A stretch of 20,150 bases of DNA from a virus. This document shows positions 14,074 through 20,150 of this stretch, one piece after another (positions within the stretch are counted from its first letter, which is position 1; each line of letters starts with the position of its first letter). Location: positions 1 to 20,150 of the IMG/VR virus record IMGVR_UViG_3300036785_001127. The stretch is one strand, 5' to 3'. The position numbers and the translations under genes were made by a program. A model generated the notes under the pieces. The model saw only the letters and a list, made by a program, of their open reading frames with translations, ran no database searches and was not told the DNA's origin.

Positions 14074-14075
14074 AC
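13993..14075. other. Nested inverted repeats; candidate replication origin or structured RNA
   Basis: Three perfect inverted repeats are nested around one centre: GTCTGGAC (13993-14000) with GTCCAGAC (14068-14075); ACCAGTC (14002-14008) with GACTGGT (14055-14061); CAGTCCAGCGC (14009-14019) with GCGCTGGACTG (14036-14046). Together they give 26 paired bases in an 83-base element with a 16-base A/T-rich apical loop. No T-run follows on the + strand, so a simple terminator is unlikely. Strand composition changes from G-rich to C-rich at this point. The position beside the helicase gene favours an origin. A regulatory RNA or recombination site is also possible. Confidence 0.65.
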
Positions 14076-14103
14076 TCAGACTAAACCTGTAACATAACGC
14101 AAT

Positions 14104-14265
14104 ATGCAATATAAATCAGAAGACCGTTCCGCACATCTAGTTGAACTCACCGCAGCTTTACTCGCTTCAGGGCAGTATTCCAGATTCGCTAAACCTGAGG
14201 AAATCGTCGGACACGCCGAAATGATCCGTAAGGAAATTGAACGCAAAATTACCGATCGCGAATAA
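14104..14265 (+). CDS. Small acidic/basic helical protein, unknown
   Basis: A 53-residue frame from ATG 14104 to TAA 14263-14265, one base before the next gene's ATG. The product is helical and highly charged (MQYKSEDRSAHLVELTAALL ... MIRKEIERKITDRE). No strong ribosome-binding site is visible upstream. It is the first gene after the repeat element. Spacing of one base to the vWA gene suggests coupled translation and supports it being real. No family is recognised. Confidence 0.5.
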   Translation: MQYKSEDRSAHLVELTAALLASGQYSRFAKPEEIVGHAEMIRKEIERKITDRE

Positions 14266-14266
14266 T

Positions 14267-14959
14267 ATGGCTCGATTCGTCTCTAAATCTTTGCCCGCTT
14301 CAGTCAGCTCTGAAGTCTCCACTGCCGCCATCCCCGAAATCGCCCTTACCCTGGATCGTTCCGGCTCCATGCAACCTAACCGCCTCGCTGCGGTCCAAGG
14401 CGCTAACGCCTTCCTTGCCGCTCAACAAAAACTCCAGCTCCCGGCCCGTTTCACTTTCACCACCTTTAGCAACCTCATCTCGGTCATTCACAACGCCGTG
14501 CCGATCCATTGCGCTCACCCGCTTAGCCCCCAACAATTCGCCCCACTAGGGCCTACCGCTCTGTGCGACGCAATCGGCGATCTGATCGACCGCGTCGGAC
14601 CACGCTTCGATTCCACCGAGCACAACGATTCACTCGCAAAACCGCGTGTCCTTATCGCTATTCTGACCGACGGCCAGGAAAACGCTTCCACCAATTGGAC
14701 CCAGTTCAAACTCCAGGAACTCATCATCTTTCGCCAGTCCGTTCACCATTGGCAGTTCCTCTTTATCGGCCCAAACGATGAAGCCAGCCTCTTCGCCAGG
14801 CAAATCGGTATCCCGGCCGATCATATCACCACCTTCGATCCCCATAACCCGCAGCTGCTCCAACAAGCCCTCAGCCGGCTCGCTGTCGCAACTACCGCTT
14901 TCCTCACCCATGACGCCAGTTTCGCTAAATTCTTGCAGCTCCCGCCCACTACCGATTAG
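14267..14959 (+). CDS. von Willebrand factor A (vWA) domain protein
   Basis: A 230-residue protein, start at ATG 14267 one base after the preceding stop. An in-frame TTG at 14237 would overlap the upstream gene. It is essentially one vWA domain with a complete metal-ion-dependent adhesion site: DRSGSM (D30, S32, S34), GPTALCDA (T97) and LTDGQEN (D135). The C-terminal LFIGPNDEASLFARQIGI is also typical of vWA proteins seen in phages. There is no signal peptide or membrane span, so it should act in the cytoplasm or virion, probably by metal-dependent protein binding. No MoxR-type ATPase, the common partner, is adjacent. Codon use is rich in C-ending and CTC codons, unlike the G-rich replication genes before it. 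The partner is unknown. Confidence 0.82.
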   Translation: MARFVSKSLPASVSSEVSTAAIPEIALTLDRSGSMQPNRLAAVQGANAFLAAQQKLQLPARFTFTTFSNLISVIHNAVPIHCAHPLSPQQFAPLGPTALCDAIGDLIDRVGPRFDSTEHNDSLAKPRVLIAILTDGQENASTNWTQFKLQELIIFRQSVHHWQFLFIGPNDEASLFARQIGIPADHITTFDPHNPQLLQQALSRLAVATTAFLTHDASFAKFLQLPPTTD

Positions 14960-15009
14960 CCTCTCATTTGTTAAAGGTTAAGGTTTTGTTTGACACCTGG
15001 AGCCCGCAT

Positions 15010-15246
15010 ATGCCATCCACAATGTTTCCAATGAACAGACGTTCCCATAAGTTGCTGGTGCTCGTTAGTGATGAGAAGCTCGCCGCTAAACTTATCGCTA
15101 TCGCCGGCCAGCTCGATGTTCCCGTTTCCCGCTTGGCCCGTCTCCTTATCGAAGCGGGCTTGCGTACCGCTAAAGATTCTAACGGCCTGCTCTCTACTCG
15201 CGCCAATACCCAGATTCCTGCCGAATTGCTCCAGGACGTACAGTGA
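15010..15246 (+). CDS. Ribbon-helix-helix (CopG/Arc-like) DNA-binding protein
   Basis: The ATG at 15010 is chosen because GGAG (14999-15002) lies seven bases upstream. ATGs at 15022 and 15031 are alternatives. The 78-residue product contains a strand HKLLVLVSDE, a helix LAAKLIAIAGQLDVP and a second helix VSRLARLLIEAGL, the order and size of a ribbon-helix-helix domain, followed by a ~28-residue polar tail. It is probably a dimeric repressor, or the DNA-recognition partner of a neighbouring protein. Its stop overlaps the next start (GTGA at 15243-15246), so they are likely made together. Possible operators are the short palindromes in the gap after the next gene. Confidence 0.65.
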   Translation: MPSTMFPMNRRSHKLLVLVSDEKLAAKLIAIAGQLDVPVSRLARLLIEAGLRTAKDSNGLLSTRANTQIPAELLQDVQ

Positions 15247-15815
15247 ATCCCAGCGATTCCCCAGCCAATCTACGCGAAACCCTCGCCTTGCGCCTGGGCC
15301 AGATTTATAAGCAGGAACGTACCAATGAGGAAATCCGCTCCCCAGGACTGTCCAATAAAGCCCAACGCCTGCTGGCCGGTAACCCGGCTACCTATGGCGC
15401 AGCAATCGAAATGCTCTGCGACGGTAGCGATGCACGCAAAACCGCTAAGTCTCTCAGGCTCGATGTCTCTCTCGTCAAATTCTTGGCCCGCCTCCATCCC
15501 GAAGTCAGAGCTGCTCGGCGGCTCGTCGTCGTCGGTAACCTCGAGGAATCGATCGTGGCTCTCTCAAACCGCCTTAGCAATGAGGCTGACGAAATACCGA
15601 TGCGCGATGTCGCACGCACCCTCTCAACGGCAATCGATAAGCTCGCCACGCTTACCGGTAACGTTACACAAACCGTTGCAATTCAACACCATGCGTCACG
15701 CGAGCAGGTCCTCGCCATGTATGACGAGATCAGAAAACGTGATGACCGGCCATCAGCGGGAGTGAAAGATTTGGACGAGGCCAAAAGCAAGGCAATAACC
15801 GGAATAAATGATTAG
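15243..15815 (+). CDS. Helix-turn-helix protein, possible small terminase subunit
   Basis: A 190-residue protein starting with GTG in a four-base GTGA overlap with the upstream gene. A mid-region GSDARKTAKSLRLDVSLVKF (residues about 62-81) reads as a helix-turn-helix. The following segment EIPMRDVARTLSTAIDKLAT with LTGNVTQTV resembles a motif I associate with HTH/small-terminase-like phage proteins. The C-terminus is charged (MYDEIRKRDDRPS). Location upstream of the large terminase gene, with a DNA-binding fold, suggests it recognises the packaging site, but a second candidate (16154-16783) lies closer. It is separated from the terminase by a 338-base non-coding region full of short repeats, which could be its target. 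Confidence 0.55.
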   Translation: MNPSDSPANLRETLALRLGQIYKQERTNEEIRSPGLSNKAQRLLAGNPATYGAAIEMLCDGSDARKTAKSLRLDVSLVKFLARLHPEVRAARRLVVVGNLEESIVALSNRLSNEADEIPMRDVARTLSTAIDKLATLTGNVTQTVAIQHHASREQVLAMYDEIRKRDDRPSAGVKDLDEAKSKAITGIND

Positions 15816-15837
15816 CCATTAGTTCCACTCGGTTTGT

Positions 15838-15847
15838 TGACATGTCA
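15838..15847. promoter_or_regulatory. 10-bp palindrome TGACATGTCA overlapping a -35-like TTGACA
   Basis: TGACATGTCA is a perfect palindrome. TTGACA (15837-15842) overlaps it and matches the sigma-70 -35 consensus, but the best -10 at suitable spacing (GAGGAT, 15861-15866) is poor. It could be an operator. Confidence 0.3.
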
Positions 15848-15922
15848 TCGGCAACTGTCTGAGGATCAGCCACCAGAGCCGCTTCGCGGGCGATTACTGC
15901 ATCCGTAAAACATGCTTCGGCG

Positions 15923-15942
15923 TGTAGCATTTTTGTAGCATT
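15923..15942. repeat. 9-bp direct repeat TGTAGCATT, one helical turn apart
   Basis: TGTAGCATT occurs at 15923-15931 and 15934-15942. The 11-base spacing puts both copies on the same face of the helix, as for a protein-binding site. Confidence 0.45.
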
Positions 15943-15975
15943 GATTATTGGAAAGTCATTTCACGAGGGAAGAAC

Positions 15976-15994
15976 TGAGGTTTCCTGAACCTCA
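15976..15994. other. Perfect 7-bp stem-loop
   Basis: TGAGGTT (15976-15982) and AACCTCA (15988-15994) flank the 5-base loop TCCTG. No T-run follows on either strand, so it is not a typical terminator. Confidence 0.4.
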
Positions 15995-16021
15995 ACTCGC
16001 TTAATAGCCCGCGGCCCAATA

Positions 16022-16062
16022 GGGGGCGGGGGGGGGCAGGCCCGAGGGTCGGTGCCCCTCGG
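16022..16062. other. G-tract (G5, G9) followed by a GC hairpin
   Basis: GGGGG at 16022-16026 and nine G at 16028-16036, then CCGAGGG (16042-16048) pairing with CCCTCGG (16056-16062). The G-runs could form a quadruplex. The nine-G homopolymer is also a place where the read length may be wrong. Confidence 0.5.
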
Positions 16063-16094
16063 CCGAGCGCTTCACACACGTCCCCTCCTCCGCC

Positions 16095-16113
16095 AAAAAA
16101 AATTTAAAAAATT
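16095..16113. other. A/T tract (A8 T3 A6 T2)
   Basis: An uninterrupted run of 19 A/T bases directly after a very GC-rich stretch. It could be an easily melted or bent segment, or an upstream promoter element for the packaging genes. Confidence 0.5.
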
Positions 16114-16153
16114 CTAGGGAGCGTTTCACTTCCATGATAATAGCCTATTTCTG

Positions 16154-16783
16154 ATGGAAGATGAGCCCAGGAAACCTGAGATCCCCGAAGGCTGGCGTTC
16201 GGAAGCGTCGTTGGTGGGGGAATGGGGATTAAAGCGCTCGGAATTCGCGGAATACCGCACCAGCCGGCTTCGGGAGGGCTATCATTACGGCAAGCCGCAA
16301 GGGTTGCAGATATATTTGAGTCCTGTAGGGATAGAGGCGGCTATGCGTCATTTTAAGCCTCCTCCGAGGGAAGCGGTAATAGCTCAGAAGCTTGCGGAGC
16401 GAGCTGAAGAGCTTTCGAAGTGGGCTCACCCTCCCATTCCGGGAACGCCGTTAGACGAGAATATCTGTCGCTGCCTTGCGTCGTGGGGAAACCCTCGGAT
16501 GGTGCGTGTGCAGAATGGGCTAGGGCGGGTGTTTTACGTCAGGGTACGTTCCAACAAGAATTTCCGGGTAGGGTTATTGCTTGATCTTCGTTCCTGTCGC
16601 CGGGTATGGCGTGAGCACGAGCCGAACGGGGACGGTCTGTACGGGGGGCTACCGGTATACGAGTTGATGATACCGCCGCCGCGGTTTCCGGGCCGTTGGG
16701 GTTGGAGCGCCTTGACCAATCCGCATTTTGGCCGGCGCGAACAATACGTTCGCCGGCAGAGAGAAAGCCCTCGGGAGCGATGA
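16154..16783 (+). CDS. Winged-helix-like protein upstream of terminase, unknown
   Basis: A 209-residue protein. The N-terminal part (GWRSEASLVGEWGLKRSEFA, then TSRLREGYHYGK and IYLSPVGIEAAMRHF, residues about 11-63) looks like a winged-helix DNA-binding domain. The C-terminal half (NPRMVRVQNGLGRVFYVRVRS, then NFRVGLLLDLR and CRRVWREH) is basic and beta-rich. Proteins of this layout occur near terminase genes in other phages as far as I recall, without assigned function. It could be the small terminase subunit or a packaging-site-binding factor. The ATG lacks a clear Shine-Dalgarno sequence. Its stop overlaps the large terminase start by ATGA. Confidence 0.6.
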   Translation: MEDEPRKPEIPEGWRSEASLVGEWGLKRSEFAEYRTSRLREGYHYGKPQGLQIYLSPVGIEAAMRHFKPPPREAVIAQKLAERAEELSKWAHPPIPGTPLDENICRCLASWGNPRMVRVQNGLGRVFYVRVRSNKNFRVGLLLDLRSCRRVWREHEPNGDGLYGGLPVYELMIPPPRFPGRWGWSALTNPHFGRREQYVRRQRESPRER

Positions 16784-18399
16784 CACTCGATCGGGAGACG
16801 CTTGCGCCCCATCCGTTATATCCCTTGCCGACCAGGGAAGAGCTGGAGAGCGATTATGAGCGTGCCGAAGCGTATCTGGAGAAGCGTGCGGGCCTGATCA
16901 AGGCTGAGGAGACCGATCCCTACCGGTGCGGGTACGTGCCGCCCGTATGGAACCTGCCTGATGAGGCGATTCGCGCCGGCAAACGGGAGATACTGATTTT
17001 GGGGGGTAACCGCAGTTCGAAAAGCTACTATGCCGCCCGTAAGAGTGTCGAGGTGCTCTTATCCGGTCCTAAGAAAGTGGTCTGGTGCCTGCAAACGACC
17101 TTCAAGAACTCGGTCGAGATGCAGCAGAAGATCGTCTGGCACTATTTGCCGCCGGAATTCAAGAATTTGCCTCGGGGAAGAATCACCAACATCAGCTACA
17201 CGCAAAAGACAGGTTTTAGCGAAGCGAAATTTGTGTTGCCAAATGCCTCTGAGTGCGTGTTCCGGCATTATAGTCAGGCGATTGAAGTGATTGAGGGTGG
17301 GGATTGCGACTTGGTATGGGCGGACGAGTTGATCCCCTTATCGTGGATTGAGACGCTGCGGTACCGCACCCTATCGCGCAAAGGCGTCTTGCTCATTACT
17401 TTCACTCCCGTGCAGCAGTGGAGCCCGACGGTTGCCGAGTACCTGGAAGGCGCCAAGACGCTGACCTACGCGGACGCTCCTTTACTCCCCCGGGGTATGC
17501 GGGGCCGAGTGCAGCGCCGTGTTCCCAGGACCCAGCAGCCCTTGAGGCAGAACGCTTTTGTCTGTTATTACCACATCACGGACAACCCGTTTACTTCTGC
17601 GGAGACAACGGCGGAAACCCTTGACGGTGCGCCGCCGGACGAGATTTTGATGAGGGCTTACGGTATTCCGTCGAAATCGGGTGCTAACCGTTTCCCGCGC
17701 TTCAGGGAGACGTTGCACGTGTTGCCGGCCGAGGAGATAGCCAAACGGATGGAAGGCGCGACGAAGTATCACTTTACCGATCCCGCTTCGGGGAGGAACT
17801 GGTTTATGATCTGGGTTGCGGTATCGGCGGACGGCACCCATTACGTTTACCGGGAATGGCCTGATTACGAAAATCACGGCGACTGGGCGGTTGCCGACGG
17901 GCGTCTGGCCGACGGGAAGATGAGCACAGCTCAGGAAAGCTACGGCTGGGGTATCCGGCGTTATCTGGAGGAGATCGAGCGGCTTGAAACAAACTCAAGC
18001 GGCGAGCGTGAAGAGATTGCCGCCCGGTGGATAGATTCGATATTCGCGGCGATGCCCACTCAAACGGTCGAAGGCGGGACGACGTTATTGGAAGAGTTAG
18101 CCATGCTGGGCGAGCCGTTCAGTCCTGCTCCGAAAGAGCATATTGACGAGGGGGTCTCCCTGATCAATAACCTCCTGGACTTCGAGCGGGGCGAGGATGA
18201 CAAAATCCTCGAGGCCCCCAAGCTCTATTTGAGCGAGGCGTGCGGGAACACGGTCTTCGCTCTCAAGTTATGGACCGGGAGAGACCATCGGATGGGAGCG
18301 TGCAAGGACCCGATTGACTGCCTGAGGTTCATGGCTACCGCGAGGCTGGTTGGGTTTAGCGATGCCGATTTGATGGTGTATGCGGGAGGGCACTACTAA
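16780..18399 (+). CDS. terL: Terminase large subunit (packaging ATPase-nuclease)
   Basis: A 539-residue protein, start set at the ATG (16780) that overlaps the previous stop, with GGGAG just upstream. A longer frame from 16696 would run inside the preceding gene. The ATPase domain has the deviant Walker A GGNRSSKS (75-82), Walker B CDLVWADE (176-183) and a coupling motif TFTP (208-210). The RNase H-like nuclease domain shows HFTDPA (D334) starting its first strand, ARWIDS (D419) and a final acidic site near PIDCLRF (D513). Length and motif order are normal for the family. The enzyme cuts concatemeric phage DNA and pumps it through the portal into the prohead. The portal gene follows one base after the stop. 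Confidence 0.93.
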   Translation: MTLDRETLAPHPLYPLPTREELESDYERAEAYLEKRAGLIKAEETDPYRCGYVPPVWNLPDEAIRAGKREILILGGNRSSKSYYAARKSVEVLLSGPKKVVWCLQTTFKNSVEMQQKIVWHYLPPEFKNLPRGRITNISYTQKTGFSEAKFVLPNASECVFRHYSQAIEVIEGGDCDLVWADELIPLSWIETLRYRTLSRKGVLLITFTPVQQWSPTVAEYLEGAKTLTYADAPLLPRGMRGRVQRRVPRTQQPLRQNAFVCYYHITDNPFTSAETTAETLDGAPPDEILMRAYGIPSKSGANRFPRFRETLHVLPAEEIAKRMEGATKYHFTDPASGRNWFMIWVAVSADGTHYVYREWPDYENHGDWAVADGRLADGKMSTAQESYGWGIRRYLEEIERLETNSSGEREEIAARWIDSIFAAMPTQTVEGGTTLLEELAMLGEPFSPAPKEHIDEGVSLINNLLDFERGEDDKILEAPKLYLSEACGNTVFALKLWTGRDHRMGACKDPIDCLRFMATARLVGFSDADLMVYAGGHY

Positions 18400-18400
18400 G

Positions 18401-20150
18401 ATGGATCCGCAAGGCTATGACGTTCCTCCGAGCGCAGGCAAGACCCCGCCTGCCATGAATATCAAGGTCTTAAAGGAGCAGTTCAACCAGGCTGTCACCG
18501 AGACCAGCGGTTACCTGCAGCTTACCCGGCGCTTAGATGACACCCGCTACTGCCGGTGGGCGGGTCAGTCCGACGATGGGCGCAAATACAGCAGGAATAC
18601 GGGTTCCCAGGTTTTCCCATGGGAAGGCGCTTCCGATATCCGCCCTTACTTCATTGACGATTTGATCGTGGATGACGTGGACCTCATGCGAACATCAGAC
18701 CGGAATTGTCATATGCAGGTCCTGGGCTCTAACAGTTCGAATGACTCGCTGGCAAGAGCCGCTACGAGCGTTCTGGATTACATTAACCGGATGCTTATGG
18801 CCGAAGAGTCCGACCGGGAACGCGACCTTGCGGCGGGCTGGCGCCAGCACTACGGGAGTGCCGTATTCGGGATCGACTGGCTCATTGAAATGGACTCCGA
18901 GCAGGTGACGATTGGTATGCAGGACCTGATGCAATTAGCCCAAGTTGACCCTGACTTCGGGAACATGCTGCAGTACCTGATGCAGAACCTGCAGCGGGGT
19001 AATACGAACTTCAGTCAGGATGACCAGCAGGCGTTCGCGATGAAGTTTAAACAGTACTTCCCCGAGGCTGACCCGATGTCGGCTATTTCCCAACTGATGC
19101 AAACGGGGCAGTTTCAGTACAACAAACCCTACGTGCGTGTGGACCGCCCCTGCATTACTGCTTTGAGGACCTTTCAGGACGTGTTCTTTTTCCGGTCGAT
19201 TGGCGATATCCAACGTGCGCCCTGGGTTGTCCGGAGAGATGTTCTCGCGAAAACGGACATTGAGGACCGGGCCCGACAGGAACAGTGGGACCCGAAGTTC
19301 GCCAACTACATTTTGACCAGTGCGGGATCTTCCTGGCTTTGGGCGTTTGAACGGGGCGACATGCTTACCCGCCACGGCACCCGTATCTACACGGACGAGA
19401 TGGATTTCATGTGCGAGGTGTTCTACGGGTTTTTCAAAGGGGAGGATTCCAATGGGAACCGGCAAACTCAAGTTTGTATATTCCATCCGGGGACGAGCGA
19501 GATTGGCCGCCAGTTGCCGTTACCTTATGCGCATGGCGCTTATCCGTTTGTGCTCTGTCGCCGAGAGAATCGGAGCCGAAGCGCTTTTGAATCGAGGGGT
19601 GTCGGCGATATTGCGGAGACGGCGCAAACTGAAATCAAAACGCAACGCGATGCGCGAAATGACCGTACGTCCTTCTCCGTGATTCCTCCGCTTCTGGTTC
19701 CTTTAGGCAGAGGCAAACAACAATACCGACTCGGGCCCGCCGCTCAGCTGGGGGTGCTTCGGGCCGGTGACATTGGCTGGCTGCCGCCTCCGCCGCTTGA
19801 TCAGACAACGTTCGATTCGGAGAATGGGGTGCGCAAAGATATCTACAACTACTTTGGCCGGAATTTTGACGGAATTGACCCGAACAAGGTTCTGAGAAAA
19901 CAGCAGCGCCTCATAAACAGCTGGCTGGACGAGAATCGTGCTGTGATGATGCAGATTTTCCAACTGTGCTGTCAGTTTATGCCCATTGAGAAATGGCAGC
20001 AAATTTCGGGCGACCCGGATTTTCAGCTTCCCATCGGCAGCCGCGATTTTATACAAAACAATTTAACCCTCGTGCTTGAGTTTGATGCGAGAGATCTGAA
20101 TTTGGAATATCTCGAGCAAAAATTGCAGCTGATCAACTCGGTGATTGTGG
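18401..20150 (+). CDS. Portal protein (right-truncated)
   Basis: An open frame of 583 codons from ATG 18401, one base after the terminase stop, running off the right edge without a stop. The early part has SQVFPWEGASDIRPYFIDDL (about residues 68-87), a segment typical of one group of phage portal proteins. Later parts include VFFFRSIGDIQRAPWVVRRD (about residues 263-282), IAETAQTEIKTQRDARND and a C-terminal region with NYFGRN and FMPIEKWQQI. The order terminase-portal is the classical head-gene order. The dodecameric portal forms the vertex through which DNA enters. There is no signal peptide or frame disruption in the visible part. The call rests on context plus the PWEGASD-type motif. Confidence 0.82.
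   Translation, partial: MDPQGYDVPPSAGKTPPAMNIKVLKEQFNQAVTETSGYLQLTRRLDDTRYCRWAGQSDDGRKYSRNTGSQVFPWEGASDIRPYFIDDLIVDDVDLMRTSDRNCHMQVLGSNSSNDSLARAATSVLDYINRMLMAEESDRERDLAAGWRQHYGSAVFGIDWLIEMDSEQVTIGMQDLMQLAQVDPDFGNMLQYLMQNLQRGNTNFSQDDQQAFAMKFKQYFPEADPMSAISQLMQTGQFQYNKPYVRVDRPCITALRTFQDVFFFRSIGDIQRAPWVVRRDVLAKTDIEDRARQEQWDPKFANYILTSAGSSWLWAFERGDMLTRHGTRIYTDEMDFMCEVFYGFFKGEDSNGNRQTQVCIFHPGTSEIGRQLPLPYAHGAYPFVLCRRENRSRSAFESRGVGDIAETAQTEIKTQRDARNDRTSFSVIPPLLVPLGRGKQQYRLGPAAQLGVLRAGDIGWLPPPPLDQTTFDSENGVRKDIYNYFGRNFDGIDPNKVLRKQQRLINSWLDENRAVMMQIFQLCCQFMPIEKWQQISGDPDFQLPIGSRDFIQNNLTLVLEFDARDLNLEYLEQKLQLINSVIV

Larger units (their letters stand above)
15816..16153. other. Structured non-coding region upstream of the packaging genes
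   Basis: There is no credible gene on either strand. It contains, in order, a TGACATGTCA palindrome, a 9-bp direct repeat at 11-base spacing, a 7-bp hairpin, G5 and G9 runs, a second 7-bp hairpin and an A/T tract. The density of such elements just before the terminase genes suggests a regulatory, packaging (cos/pac) or origin function. Confidence 0.55.

Noticed and set aside
14990-14995. Perfect TTGACA upstream of the ribbon-helix-helix gene
   Set aside because: No acceptable -10 lies 16-18 bases downstream, and that position falls inside the gene start.
15730-15930. Minus-strand frame of 66 codons in the pre-terminase gap
   Set aside because: It overlaps the end of the HTH gene, has no motif or clear start signal, and covers the repeat elements.
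16696-16779. Longer N-terminus for the large terminase
   Set aside because: It would overlap the preceding gene by 88 bases. ATG 16780 gives the four-base overlap usual in this operon, and the family motifs lie downstream.

Overview
The window is part of a tailed double-stranded DNA bacteriophage genome (or a prophage). All convincing genes lie on the + strand, are tightly packed, and often overlap by the four bases ATGA or GTGA. Virion, packaging and replication genes are all present. No tRNA, rRNA, integrase, insertion sequence or CRISPR array was seen. The host cannot be fixed from sequence alone. From memory, the primase/RepA-type helicase resembles proteins common in Verrucomicrobiota, and the secreted c-type cytochrome implies a bacterium that makes cytochrome c. 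Both are weak hints.

Layout. (1) 1-4479: end of the tail region, with one left-truncated and three complete tail-fibre/receptor-binding proteins built from shared, shuffled modules. (2) 4486-6179: a small membrane/coiled-coil protein (holin-like) translationally coupled to a secreted di-heme cytochrome c of the DHOR (COG3488) type, which is a very unusual phage cargo. (3) 6180-6829: a mostly non-coding gap with a candidate promoter and leader hairpin. (4) 6830-13929: a recombination/replication operon: Sak4-like ATPase, HNH endonuclease, DUF669-like ssDNA-binding protein, Cas4/AddB-like nuclease, VRR-NUC nuclease, DUF3820 protein, a primase N-terminal module and a TOPRIM-RepA-type helicase, plus small unknown genes. 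(5) 13930-14103: a non-coding element with seven GTCCAG/CTGGAC hexamers and three nested inverted repeats, a candidate origin or structured RNA. (6) 14104-15815: a pyrimidine-rich block with a small unknown protein, a von Willebrand A protein, a ribbon-helix-helix protein and an HTH protein (possible small terminase). (7) 15816-16153: a non-coding region with a palindrome, repeats, hairpins, a G-tract and an A/T tract. (8) 16154-20150: a wHTH-like protein, the large terminase and a portal protein that runs off the right end.

The order (tail, lysis-like position, replication, packaging, head) fits a circular or circularly permuted phage map whose head and tail-assembly genes lie outside the window. 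The Sak4-like ATPase, SSB and nucleases probably form a recombination-dependent replication module feeding the primase-helicase. The repeat element directly downstream of the helicase is the best origin candidate. The most unexpected items are the phage-borne DHOR cytochrome, the nested GTCCAG element and the primase-helicase split over two reading frames.
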